A stretch of DNA of 64,000 bases from an uncultured Mycoplasmatota bacterium (GTDB taxonomy: Bacteria; Bacillota_I; Bacilli_A; RF39; UBA660), in NCBI GenBank assembly GCA_946403755.1, contig CAMJBC010000003.1:62001-126000 (forward strand), in the 5' to 3' direction. A program made the position numbers and the translations under genes. The notes beneath the pieces were generated by a model. It had not been told where the DNA came from. It did not search any database and saw only the letters and a program-made list of their open reading frames with translations. Below are positions 17,482 to 25,372 of the stretch, piece after piece; position 1 is the first letter of the stretch, and every line of letters starts with the position of its first letter.

Positions 17482-18486
17482 ATGGGTGAAGCTATTAAGA
17501 AGTTATTTAGAAATATTGGTAAGTGTTTAAAAGCAACACATAGAACAATAAATGCAGTTCAAAGAAGAAAGTTTAATTTAAGATTAATTATTCTTTTAGA
17601 TTTAATATGGTGTAGAATTAGATATAGAATTAAACTTAAAGAATATGTAATATTTGAATTTTATTTAATACCAGGTTTTTTAAGAAATACGTATATTAGT
17701 ATTAAAGAATATGAATCATATAAACCATATTTATATAGCCCAGATACATTACATATTTTAAATAATAAAAAATTATTATTTGCTAGATTAAAAAAATATT
17801 TAAATAGACCTGTTATAGATGTTAATGATTGTAGTTTTAAAGATTTTGAATTATTTGCTTTAAAATATCATGATGTTTTAGCAAGAAAATCTAATAAGAG
17901 TTTCTTATCATCTAATAAAGAATATTATTTAAAAGATTTTAGAAGTCATGCTTTTATGTTAGATAAAATTAAACTTGATGATAATGTAATAGTTGAACCA
18001 TTATTTAAACAAGATCCATTATTAGAAAAAATATCACCTAATTTAGTTACAATAATAATTATTACTTTATGTAATGTTAATACAAAGAGAATTCATGTAA
18101 CTGGAGCTTGTATTAAATTTAGAGAAAATGAAACAACTATTAATGGATATATAGATGTTAATAATTTAAGCATTAAAGGTCATTTAAGAGATAATACTAA
18201 TAGAATATATCCTAAAAATATAGATGGTTATGAAATACCTTCACTACAAAAAGCCTTTGATTTAGTTAAAAAATTAGCTAGTGAATTAGATGAAATAAGA
18301 GAGATAGAGTGGAGTATATGTTTAACTGATAAAGGAGAAGCATATTTAGTAGATGCTAATGTAAGTGAAGATTTAGTATTTGAACAAACACCAGAATATT
18401 TAAGAAATAGAGTAGGATTAAAACCATTTTATAAAAGACATATGGTTGGAATGAGAAAATATAGATATAAAAAAGAGAGAAGTTAA
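17482..18486 (+). CDS. Sugar-transfer-associated ATP-grasp-like protein
   Basis: The 334-aa protein begins with a basic helical region, then IKLKEYVIFEFYLIPGFLRNTYISIKEY and NNKKLLFARLKKYLNRPVID. This EF(Y)-(x)-R..(Y/F)I...E plus N-K..F...L arrangement, and the C-terminal EIEWSICLTDKGEAYLVDANV, follow the ATP-grasp family associated with sugar transfer (capsule/teichoic-type loci). Members are thought to ligate or modify cell-surface sugars. No glycosyltransferases are adjacent, so the role is uncertain. The longer start at 17470 would be nearly leaderless; GGGTGG supports 17482. Its TAA overlaps the stop codon of the convergent polymerase gene by 4 bp. Confidence 0.6.
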   Translation: MGEAIKKLFRNIGKCLKATHRTINAVQRRKFNLRLIILLDLIWCRIRYRIKLKEYVIFEFYLIPGFLRNTYISIKEYESYKPYLYSPDTLHILNNKKLLFARLKKYLNRPVIDVNDCSFKDFELFALKYHDVLARKSNKSFLSSNKEYYLKDFRSHAFMLDKIKLDDNVIVEPLFKQDPLLEKISPNLVTIIIITLCNVNTKRIHVTGACIKFRENETTINGYIDVNNLSIKGHLRDNTNRIYPKNIDGYEIPSLQKAFDLVKKLASELDEIREIEWSICLTDKGEAYLVDANVSEDLVFEQTPEYLRNRVGLKPFYKRHMVGMRKYRYKKERS

Positions 18487-18517
18487 ATTAAGTTTTTAAA
18501 CTTCTCTCTATTTTTTA
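18474..18517. terminator. Bidirectional terminator at the convergent overlap
   Basis: An 11-bp AGAGAGAAGTT/AACTTCTCTCT stem (18474-18484 with 18499-18509) has U tracts on both sides. It lies across the overlapping stop codons of the ATP-grasp and polymerase genes. Confidence 0.85.
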
Positions 18518-19724
18518 TTGTAGAATGTTTTTCTAATGAAGATGCTCGGAGTAGTGCAGTATTACCAAATTTTTCATTTATTTGATCAATTAATTCATAA
18601 TATTCATTAGTATTATATTTTTCTTCTAAATCAAATAATGATATTTGAGTAGCAGTTTTTTTAGATAATCTAGAATATGCAATAGCTACTTTTCTAATAG
18701 GTAAATCTTTTACATTTTTAAAATACATATATTTTAAAGAATCTAATATTATATCTTTATTATCAGTATAATCATCTAATGAAATTGTTTCATGAAAACC
18801 TAGTTTTAAATCTCTTGAATAAGTTATTCCTAAATATATTAATTTTGTTGTTAAATGTTTTTTTCTTAAATCTCTATTTAACATATCATTCATTTCTTCT
18901 ATTATTAATAGTGCTTCATTAACATTATAATTTTTATATAATATTTGACTCATACTCATAGATTTATCATGAGTTTGACTATTAAAATCTTTTATAGTTG
19001 TATCATAAATACCATTGGCTTTATTAATAATATCATTACCCATAACATTGCCAAATCTTTTTATATAAAACTCTCTTGTGTAGTTATTTATATCTCCAAC
19101 TTTATGTATATTTAAATTATTTAATTTTTTTTCTAATCTAAAACCAAAACCCCATACTTTAGAAATAGGAGATAGATTCCATAATTTAGTTTTAACTTCA
19201 TCATATGTCCATTTAGCTATATTATTTTTATTATGTTTAGCTTCTATATCCATAGCAACTTTAGCTAAGAAAATATTAGGACCTATACCTGCTGTTGTAG
19301 TAAGACCAAGTCTTTCTTTAACAGTTTTCATTATTTTTTCTGCTAGTTCTATATCAGTTAATTTATAATATTTTAAATAATCAGTAGCATCTATAAAAGC
19401 TTCATCAATAGAATAAACATGTATATCATCTGGAGATACAAATTCTTTATATATATTCATTACTTTTTTACTAGTTTCTTCATATAGCTTCATTCTAGGC
19501 TTAACATACATTATTTTTATATTTTTAGGTAATTCATATAATCTACTTCTTGATTTAACTCCTAGGTTCCTTAAATAGGGTGTAACAGCTAGTGTAATAG
19601 CTCCTTGTCCTCTTGAATAATCAGAAACTACTAGAGGTACTTTATATGGATCTAAACCTCTATTAATACATTCAGCAGATGCAAAAAAACTTTTTAAATC
19701 AATACTTATAATAGTTTTATTCAT
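18483..19724 (-). CDS. Y-family DNA polymerase (UmuC/DinB superfamily, UvrX-like)
   Basis: The 413-aa translesion polymerase has SIDLKSFFASAEC with catalytic D9, and YSIDEAFID with D107-E108. A helix-hairpin-helix-like NLNIHKVGDINNY follows, then the little-finger domain. A beta-clamp binding motif QISLF is at 360-364. LKSFFASAECINRGLDP and the C-terminal extension resemble the UvrX/YqjW group more than classical DinB. It copies damaged DNA at the cost of fidelity. AAAGGTG precedes the start. A LexA-like box lies at the presumed transcription start, suggesting SOS control. Confidence 0.88.
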   Translation of the reverse strand: MNKTIISIDLKSFFASAECINRGLDPYKVPLVVSDYSRGQGAITLAVTPYLRNLGVKSRSRLYELPKNIKIMYVKPRMKLYEETSKKVMNIYKEFVSPDDIHVYSIDEAFIDATDYLKYYKLTDIELAEKIMKTVKERLGLTTTAGIGPNIFLAKVAMDIEAKHNKNNIAKWTYDEVKTKLWNLSPISKVWGFGFRLEKKLNNLNIHKVGDINNYTREFYIKRFGNVMGNDIINKANGIYDTTIKDFNSQTHDKSMSMSQILYKNYNVNEALLIIEEMNDMLNRDLRKKHLTTKLIYLGITYSRDLKLGFHETISLDDYTDNKDIILDSLKYMYFKNVKDLPIRKVAIAYSRLSKKTATQISLFDLEEKYNTNEYYELIDQINEKFGNTALLRASSLEKHSTIKNREKFKNLI

Positions 19725-19725
19725 A

Positions 19726-19739
19726 CAAACACCTTTTCG
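19726..19739 (-). promoter_or_regulatory. LexA/DinR-like SOS box
   Basis: On the minus strand the sequence CGAAAAGGTGTTTG differs at one position (C5 to A) from the Gram-positive consensus CGAACRNRYGTTYG. It falls at about +1 to +14 of the polymerase promoter, ending one base before the start codon, and also contains the ribosome site. Confidence 0.5.
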
Positions 19740-19745
19740 CTTTTT

Positions 19746-19774
19746 AATATATCATTATTAAAATGGTAAAACAA
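19746..19774 (-). promoter_or_regulatory. Promoter of the Y-family polymerase gene
   Basis: On the minus strand: TTGTTT (19774-19769), 17 bp, TATATT (19751-19746), 21 bp before the start codon. Confidence 0.6.
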
Positions 19775-19799
19775 GCGAACAAATTAAAATTTATGTCAA

Positions 19800-19828
19800 T
19801 TGATTTATAATATTTAAAATGATATAAT
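19800..19828 (+). promoter_or_regulatory. Promoter of the Hpt gene
   Basis: TTGATT (19800-19805), 17 bp, TATAAT (19823-19828), divergent from the polymerase promoter. Confidence 0.8.
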
Positions 19829-19845
19829 ACACCTGGAGAATGAAT

Positions 19846-20214
19846 ATGAATAAAGAACATAATTTAAATTATTTAAAAGTAGCAGATTGGGCCGTAGATA
19901 AAGCAATTGAAGATCTTGGCGGTTTAGATATGTATGATGAAATAATAAATGATTTTTATAGTGAGAATTTAGAAAGAGTCAAAAAAATTATTGAATTTCA
20001 AAAAACAGGTGATTTAAAAAACTATACTATAGAAGTTCATGCTATGAAAAGTGAATGCATGTATTTAGGTATTAATCATTTAGCTGATATGTGTTTAGAA
20101 CATCAACTTAAAGGTGAAGCTAATGATATAGAATATATTAATTCGCATTTTGATGAACTAATGACTGAAGTAGCTAAAGCACTTACTGTAATAAAAGGAT
20201 ACTTAGGAAAGTAG
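19846..20214 (+). CDS. Stand-alone Hpt (histidine phosphotransfer) domain protein
   Basis: The 122-aa helical protein carries the Hpt signature IEVHAMKSECMYLGINHLADMCLEHQ; H65 is the phosphoacceptor and K68 and G73 are the usual neighbours. Hpt proteins relay phosphoryl groups between receiver domains. It is clearly related to the N-terminal domain of the Hpt-REC protein at 52249-53520, sharing IEVHA.KS....YLG...LAD and the ending YLG. No histidine kinase or receiver gene is adjacent. ATG 19846 is preferred because GGAG lies seven bases upstream, while ATG 19840 is only one base from it. Only a weak A/T hairpin (20236-20253) follows. Confidence 0.8.
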   Translation: MNKEHNLNYLKVADWAVDKAIEDLGGLDMYDEIINDFYSENLERVKKIIEFQKTGDLKNYTIEVHAMKSECMYLGINHLADMCLEHQLKGEANDIEYINSHFDELMTEVAKALTVIKGYLGK

Positions 20215-20235
20215 GTGAAATAAGTATGGATTATT

Positions 20236-20255
20236 AAAATAATATATTATTTTTT
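20236..20255 (+). terminator. Weak A/T-only hairpin after the Hpt gene
   Basis: An 18-bp perfect palindrome of A and T only (20236-20253), followed by further T. Its stability is low, so it is a marginal terminator. The rest of 20256-20283 shows no clear feature. Confidence 0.35.
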
Positions 20256-20283
20256 AAATATAGCCCATTTTAGTAATTTGTAC

Positions 20284-20312
20284 TTGTATCATAAAATATA
20301 TTATGTTATAAT
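20284..20312 (+). promoter_or_regulatory. Promoter of the rimP-nusA-infB operon
   Basis: TTGTAT (20284-20289), 17 bp, TATAAT (20307-20312). Confidence 0.8.
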
Positions 20313-20320
20313 ACGTTTGA

Positions 20321-20356
20321 CTGGAAGAGAGTGGGCAAAACCCACTCTTTAATTTT
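20321..20356 (+). ncRNA. rimP leader hairpin (putative attenuator)
   Basis: An 8-bp GC-rich stem AGAGTGGG/CCCACTCT (20328-20335 with 20341-20348) closes a CAAAA loop and is followed by TTAATTTT. It lies between the promoter and rimP. This matches the rimP leader element known in Firmicutes, a conserved terminator-like hairpin thought to attenuate the operon. The family match is from memory of its shape and position. Confidence 0.7.
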
Positions 20357-20372
20357 AAAAAAGGAGGTAGTT

Positions 20373-20627
20373 ATGGAAGAAAAAATAATTCATGCTATTG
20401 AAGGACCACTAAATGAAAAAAATATAGATTTAGTTGGTGTTCATTTTGGAGAAGAAGATGGACAAAAAACATTATTTGTAACTATTGATAGTGAAAATGG
20501 AGTTGATTTAGATTTATGTGTTGAAGCAACACATATAGTTGATCCAATAATAGATTCATTAGATTTAGAAATAGAAGATTATGTTTTAGATGTTGGAAGT
20601 AAAGGAGTGAGTGAAGATGAGAACTAA
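20373..20627 (+). CDS. rimP: Ribosome maturation factor RimP, N-terminal domain only
   Basis: The 84-aa protein corresponds to the RimP N-terminal alpha/beta domain, which helps mature the 30S subunit: IEGPLNEKNIDLVGVHFGEEDGQK, DLDLCVEATHIVDPIID and the conserved DYVLDVGSKGVSEDE (compare the usual YxLDVSSPG). Ordinary RimP is about 150 aa; the C-terminal SH3-like domain is absent, and the stop lies within the nusA start region. ATG 20373 follows AAGGAGGT by four bases; the frame back to 20331 is inside the leader hairpin. nusA overlaps by 11 bp. Confidence 0.8.
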   Translation: MEEKIIHAIEGPLNEKNIDLVGVHFGEEDGQKTLFVTIDSENGVDLDLCVEATHIVDPIIDSLDLEIEDYVLDVGSKGVSEDEN

Positions 20628-21759
20628 AAAGACTAAGGAAGCAACTGAAGCAGAAAAAGCAGCAGAATTTAAAGCTGCATTAGATTACATTGTTAAAGAA
20701 AAAGGTATTGATGAAGATACAGTTATTGAAGCAATGCAAACAGCATTATCAACAGCATTTAGAAAAAATGAAAAAGCAGATTATGCTAGTCGTGTATTAA
20801 TTGATAGAAACACAGGAGAAATAAAAGTATTTAAAGTTACAACTGTTGTTGATGATTATAAAGATGAAGATGATGAAATAGATCCAGAAACAGGAGAAGT
20901 TAAAGTACAACATGATTATTTAAATGAAATGACTATTTCAGAAGCAAAAGATAAGAAACTTGATTATCATATAGGAGATGAAATCTTAGAAGAAGTAACT
21001 CCTAAGAATTTTGGTAGAGTTGCTATTTCTGTTGCTAAACAAGTAGTATTACAAAAAATAAGAGAAGCTGAAAGAGAAAAAGTCATGAGTGAATTTGAAG
21101 ATAAAGAAGATGAACTTATGGTTGGTTTCTTAGCTATGGAAGATGTTAAAAATTATTATGTTGATTTAGGAAAAGCAAGAGGAATTTTACCTAAGAGTGA
21201 ATTAATTCCTGGTGAAAAATTAACTATGGGAGATAGTATTAAAGTTTATATTACTAAAATAGAATCTACTCCTAAAGGACCACTTATTCTTGTATCTAGA
21301 AAGAATTTTGGTTTTGTTAAAAGATTATTTGAACATGAAATTCCTGAATTTGCAGATGGTACTTTAGAACTTAGAGGAGTAGCTAGAGAAGCAGGTGTTA
21401 GAAGTAAAGTAGCAGTTGCATCTACTAATCCAAATGTAGATCCAATAGGAAGTTGTATTGGTGAAAAAGGAAGAAGAATTGCAAATATTATAAATGAACT
21501 TGGTGGAGAAAAAGTTGATTTAATTGAATATTCAAATGATCCAGAAGAATTTATAGCACATGCATTAAGTCCTGCTAAGAATTTAAATGTATCTATTACT
21601 GATGAAAAGAAGAAAGAAGCATTAGTAATAGCTGATGATGAAAATTTAAGTTTAGCTATAGGTAAGAAAGGAATTAATATTAAACTTGCTAGTAGATTAA
21701 CTAAATATACAATTAATATTAAGACTCTTGCAGATATTAATAAATCTATTAATTCATAG
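20617..21759 (+). CDS. nusA: Transcription termination/antitermination factor NusA
   Basis: The 380-aa protein binds RNA polymerase and nascent RNA to modulate pausing and termination. An N-terminal polymerase-binding domain (to about 140) is followed by an S1 domain (about 140-205), then KH1 with IGSCIGEKGRRIANIINELGG and KH2 with LAIGKKGINIKLASRL. ATG 20617 is chosen because AAAGGAG lies nine bases upstream, whereas the GTG at 20611 is only three bases away. It overlaps rimP, so rimP translation may couple to nusA. The many strong hairpin terminators in the window fit a NusA-assisted system. Confidence 0.95.
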   Translation: MRTKKTKEATEAEKAAEFKAALDYIVKEKGIDEDTVIEAMQTALSTAFRKNEKADYASRVLIDRNTGEIKVFKVTTVVDDYKDEDDEIDPETGEVKVQHDYLNEMTISEAKDKKLDYHIGDEILEEVTPKNFGRVAISVAKQVVLQKIREAEREKVMSEFEDKEDELMVGFLAMEDVKNYYVDLGKARGILPKSELIPGEKLTMGDSIKVYITKIESTPKGPLILVSRKNFGFVKRLFEHEIPEFADGTLELRGVAREAGVRSKVAVASTNPNVDPIGSCIGEKGRRIANIINELGGEKVDLIEYSNDPEEFIAHALSPAKNLNVSITDEKKKEALVIADDENLSLAIGKKGINIKLASRLTKYTINIKTLADINKSINS

Positions 21760-21768
21760 GAGGAAAAT

Positions 21769-22029
21769 ATGAAACAGAGAAAGATACCAATGAGAACATG
21801 TGTTGTCAGTGGAGAAAAATGTGAAAAGAAAGACTTACTTAGAATAGTAAGAAATAATGAAGGACAAGTATTTGTAGATGATACTCTAAAAGCTAATGGA
21901 AGAGGAGCATATCTTAAAAAAGATAAAGATGTAATAGAAAAAGCTCGTAAAACTAAAGTTTTAGAAAGACATCTAGAAGTAACAATAGAAGATAGTATAT
22001 ACGATGAATTATTAGAAAAAATTAAATAA
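21769..22029 (+). CDS. rnpM: YlxR-family RNase P modulator RnpM
   Basis: The 86-aa protein has the family signature IPMRTCVVSGEKCEKKDLLRIVR near 6-28 and GRGAYL near 44-49. YlxR of B. subtilis binds the RNase P RNA and modulates its activity. It keeps the standard place between nusA and infB with AGGAGG ahead. The ylxQ (L7Ae-like) gene that usually follows is missing: infB begins 11 bp after the stop. Confidence 0.9.
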   Translation: MKQRKIPMRTCVVSGEKCEKKDLLRIVRNNEGQVFVDDTLKANGRGAYLKKDKDVIEKARKTKVLERHLEVTIEDSIYDELLEKIK

Positions 22030-22040
22030 GGAGGTAAATT

Positions 22041-24179
22041 ATGAGTATAGAAGATTATGCTTTAGAACTTGGAATTACTACAGATGAAGTTATAAGTACA
22101 TTAAAAAGTTTAGGTTATAAGTATTCAAATAAAGATGATATTCTTGATGATGAAGCTATCATAGTACTTGATAATGAAATAGGTTCAGTATCTAATAATG
22201 AGGAAAATATTAGTGAAGAATTATTAGATAAATTTGAAATGGAAGATAGAGCTGAAGAAGCTGCTATGGCATATAATATTGAACTTGATTCAGATACACA
22301 AGTAAAGGAAAAAATTAAAAAGAAAGATACTTCTAATAAATCAAGTAAAAAAGAAAAAGAAGAATTAAATTTAGAAAAGAAAAATATTTATAAAAACAAA
22401 GAAAAACTTCAAAGTAATAAAGAAGAAGTAGAAAGTAATGTAGTTTTATATAAAGAAGGAATGAGTGTTGCTGATTTAGCTGATAGATTACATGTTAATG
22501 TAACAGAAGTAGTTAAAAAGTTAATTGGTATGGGACTTATGATTTCTTCAAATCAAGCTATTTCTTATGATGATGCTAGTGTAGTTGTACTTGATTATAA
22601 TAAAGAACTTGCTAGAGAAGAAACAGCTGATATTAGTAATTTTGAAGAGTATGTAATTAATGATAAAGAAAGTGATTTAAAACCAAGACCTGCAGTAGTA
22701 ACAATAATGGGACATGTTGATCATGGTAAAACAACACTTCTTGATTATATTAGAAATTCTCATGTTGCTCTTGGAGAAGCTGGAGGAATTACTCAAGCAA
22801 TAGGAGCATATCAAGTTGAAAAAGATGGAAAGAAAATTACATTTATAGATACTCCAGGACATGCAGCATTTACTGAAATGAGAGCACGTGGTGCTAGTGT
22901 CACAGATATTGTTATTATAATAGTTGCTGCTGATGATGGAGTAATGCCTCAAACTAAAGAAGCAATTGATCATGCTAAAGCTGCTAATGTTCCAATTATA
23001 GTAGCAGTTAATAAAATAGATAAACCTGGTATTAATGTTGACAAAATAATGAGTGAATTATCTGAATTAGGACTTACTCCAGAAGAATGGGGTGGAGACA
23101 CTATATTTGTTAAAATAAGTGCTAAAACTGGTGAAGGAGTAGATTTACTTTTAGATAACATTAATGCATTATCTGAAGTATTAGAATTAAAAGCTAATCC
23201 AAATAGATATGCTGTAGGTAGCGTTATTGAAGCAAGACTTGATAAAAATAAAGGTCCTGTAGTAACATTATTAATTCAAAATGGTACTTTAAGATTAGGA
23301 GATCCAATTGTAGTTGGAACTGCTCATGGTAAAGTTAGAACTTTAAGAGATGATGCTGGAAGAGAAGTAGTATTTGCAGAACCTTCTAAACCAGTAGAAG
23401 TAACAGGATTAGAAGAAGTACCTGTAGCTGGTGATAAATTCATGGCATTTGAAAGTGAAAAAGAATCACGTAGTGTAGCTATGAAGAGAAAAGAAGTTCA
23501 AAAATCACAAAAATTTGCTAGAAAAGCTTTATCTTTAGATGAATTATTTGATTCTATTAAAGAAGGTAGAAAAGAAATAAATGTAGTATTAAAAACTGAT
23601 GTTAAAGGTAGTGAAGAAGCTGTTAAAAATGCACTTCTTAAAATTAATGTTGAAGGTGTAAAAGTAAATGTTATTAGAAGTGGATGTGGAACTGTTACAG
23701 AAAGTGATATAGTTCTAGCACATGCATCAAATGCTATTGTAATAGGATTTAATGTAATACCACCTAAATCAGTAAAAGAAGCTGCTAAATCATATGAAGT
23801 AGAAATTAGACTTTATAATATTATTTATAAATTAGTAGAAGAAATAGAAGCTGCTATGAAAGGTATGTTAGATCCAGAATATGAAGAAGTTATAATTGGT
23901 GAAGCAGAAGTAAGACAATTATTCCATTTCTCAAAAGTTGGAAATATAGCAGGATCTCATGTAACAAGTGGTATTGTTAAAGTAAATACACCATGTAGAG
24001 TTATAAGAGATGGTATAGTAGTAACTACTTCTAAGATTGGTTCTCTACAAAGAGAAAAAGATCAAGCTAAAGAAGTTAAAGAAGGATATGATTGTGGTAT
24101 CATAGTAGAAGCATTTCCTGATATAAAAGAAGGAGATGTAATCGAAGTCTTTGAAGAAAGAGAAGTGAAGAGAGCATGA
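22041..24179 (+). CDS. infB: Translation initiation factor IF-2
   Basis: The 712-aa GTPase places initiator tRNA on the 30S subunit. Two IF2-N helical modules occur, one at the very N-terminus ([25 protein letters not shown]) and one near 145-200 ([21 protein letters not shown]), joined by a Lys/Glu-rich linker. The G domain has [15 protein letters not shown] (near 229), DTPGHAAF and NKID. Domains II, III and IV follow, ending in [18 protein letters not shown]. It is shorter than many IF-2 proteins because the N-terminal linker is short. It ends in ATGA, overlapping rbfA by 4 bp. Confidence 0.97.
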   Translation: MSIEDYALELGITTDEVISTLKSLGYKYSNKDDILDDEAIIVLDNEIGSVSNNEENISEELLDKFEMEDRAEEAAMAYNIELDSDTQVKEKIKKKDTSNKSSKKEKEELNLEKKNIYKNKEKLQSNKEEVESNVVLYKEGMSVADLADRLHVNVTEVVKKLIGMGLMISSNQAISYDDASVVVLDYNKELAREETADISNFEEYVINDKESDLKPRPAVVTIMGHVDHGKTTLLDYIRNSHVALGEAGGITQAIGAYQVEKDGKKITFIDTPGHAAFTEMRARGASVTDIVIIIVAADDGVMPQTKEAIDHAKAANVPIIVAVNKIDKPGINVDKIMSELSELGLTPEEWGGDTIFVKISAKTGEGVDLLLDNINALSEVLELKANPNRYAVGSVIEARLDKNKGPVVTLLIQNGTLRLGDPIVVGTAHGKVRTLRDDAGREVVFAEPSKPVEVTGLEEVPVAGDKFMAFESEKESRSVAMKRKEVQKSQKFARKALSLDELFDSIKEGRKEINVVLKTDVKGSEEAVKNALLKINVEGVKVNVIRSGCGTVTESDIVLAHASNAIVIGFNVIPPKSVKEAAKSYEVEIRLYNIIYKLVEEIEAAMKGMLDPEYEEVIIGEAEVRQLFHFSKVGNIAGSHVTSGIVKVNTPCRVIRDGIVVTTSKIGSLQREKDQAKEVKEGYDCGIIVEAFPDIKEGDVIEVFEEREVKRA

Positions 24180-24514
24180 CAAGTTTAAAAGGCGAAAGAA
24201 TCTCTTCAGATATTCAAAGAGAAATATCTAATATCTTATTAACAGAAGCAAAAGATGAAGATTTTAAACATGTTACTATTACTGCTGTAGAAGCAACTAA
24301 CGATTTATCATTTGCAAAAGTATTTTTTACAACTACAGATGATAGAGAAAAAGTAGAACATGATTTAAATAACGCAGCTGGATTCTTTAGAAGCTTACTT
24401 GCTGAAAGATTAGAAGTAAGACATACACCAGAATTAAGATTCATTTTTGATGAATCTATAGAGTATGGTGCTAAGATAGAAAAGATAATTGAACAATTAC
24501 ATGAAGAAGAGTAA
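24176..24514 (+). CDS. rbfA: Ribosome-binding factor A
   Basis: The 112-aa single KH-like domain protein matures 16S rRNA in the 30S subunit. GERISSDIQREISNIL at the start and VRHTPELRFIFDESIEYGAKIEKII near the end are diagnostic. Translation is coupled to infB by ATGA overlap. A strong terminator follows at once, so the usual truB and ribF genes are not in this operon. Confidence 0.95.
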   Translation: MTSLKGERISSDIQREISNILLTEAKDEDFKHVTITAVEATNDLSFAKVFFTTTDDREKVEHDLNNAAGFFRSLLAERLEVRHTPELRFIFDESIEYGAKIEKIIEQLHEEE

Positions 24515-24528
24515 TACTCTTCTTTTTT
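24504..24528 (+). terminator. Terminator of the rimP-rbfA operon
   Basis: An 8-bp AAGAAGAG/CTCTTCTT stem (24504-24511 with 24517-24524) is followed by T; it contains the rbfA stop codon. Confidence 0.85.
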
Positions 24529-24529
24529 A

Positions 24530-24558
24530 TTGACTTTAAACCTTTAAAAATTTATAAT
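24530..24558 (+). promoter_or_regulatory. Promoter of the 251-aa membrane protein gene
   Basis: TTGACT (24530-24535), 17 bp, TATAAT (24553-24558), two bases after the preceding terminator. Confidence 0.87.
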
Positions 24559-24583
24559 TAATATAGAATAAGGAAGTGTTATT

Positions 24584-25339
24584 ATGGATGATGATAAAAT
24601 TAGAGAACAATTAAATTTACCTCCGGAGAATCCAGTTACTGAGCCAGAACAAGTAGTTCAACCAGCAGCTCAACCATTAAACAATATTGAACAAGTACCT
24701 ATGGAATCTCAATACGAGGAACCTAAGAAAAGGAAATTAAGAAAAGGTACAATTCCTAAATTAATTTTATCAGTTATACTATTTGTAGCTGGTGTATCTT
24801 TAATTATTTGGTCAATTAATTATGAAGAACCAGAAGAAAATCCTCCTGAGAATAACACAACTGTTTCAGATGATAATCAAACACAACCAGATGCATTTGT
24901 TGGATTATATTATTTATCAAAAGAATCAGCTGCAGCAAATAGCACTGAAACAGATGTAACTGATGAAGCATATATACTAAGAGCAGATGGTACATTTGTA
25001 TATGTAAAAGATACTCTAGCAGAACATCCAACAGCTAAAGTAGGTAGATATACAATAACTAATGGAAATATTACTTTAGAAGAAGTAGTATCTTATGGAA
25101 GTGATAATTGCTTCTATACGCCAGAAGATAAAGATTTAGTATTTAATACTTATATTGGAACAATAACTGAACAAGAATTAGTATTAAATAATATTATTTA
25201 TACAAATTCTTATGATAGTAATAATATTCAAGGTAGATTTAATGAAACTTGGTATGTAGTTAATCCAGTAGACGGCGCTAGTCCTGATAATTCAACTAGT
25301 GTTGATCAATGGACTAAATGTGATAACGTTGAAAATTAA
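24584..25339 (+). CDS. Single-pass membrane protein with an extracytoplasmic domain
   Basis: The family is not recognised. The 251-aa protein has a Pro/Gln/Glu-rich cytoplasmic head (1-45), a basic patch KKRKLRKGTIPK, one transmembrane helix near 55-75 (LILSVILFVAGVSLIIWSI), an acidic linker, and an outside domain from about 105. The outer part (AYILRADGTFVYVKDTLAEHPTAKVGRYTITNGNITLEE) looks like a small beta-barrel of the kind that reports ligand or substrate (DGTF...GRY..NG.I), but no family is claimed. It is monocistronic with its own promoter and a shared terminator facing mgtE. Confidence 0.7.
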   Translation: MDDDKIREQLNLPPENPVTEPEQVVQPAAQPLNNIEQVPMESQYEEPKKRKLRKGTIPKLILSVILFVAGVSLIIWSINYEEPEENPPENNTTVSDDNQTQPDAFVGLYYLSKESAAANSTETDVTDEAYILRADGTFVYVKDTLAEHPTAKVGRYTITNGNITLEEVVSYGSDNCFYTPEDKDLVFNTYIGTITEQELVLNNIIYTNSYDSNNIQGRFNETWYVVNPVDGASPDNSTSVDQWTKCDNVEN

Positions 25340-25345
25340 CAAATA

Positions 25346-25371
25346 AAAAAAGCTCAGTAATGAGCTTTTTT
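25346..25371. terminator. Bidirectional terminator between the membrane protein gene and mgtE
   Basis: A 10-bp AAAAAGCTCA/TGAGCTTTTT stem with GTAA loop (25347-25370). Confidence 0.88.
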
Positions 25372-25372
25372 A

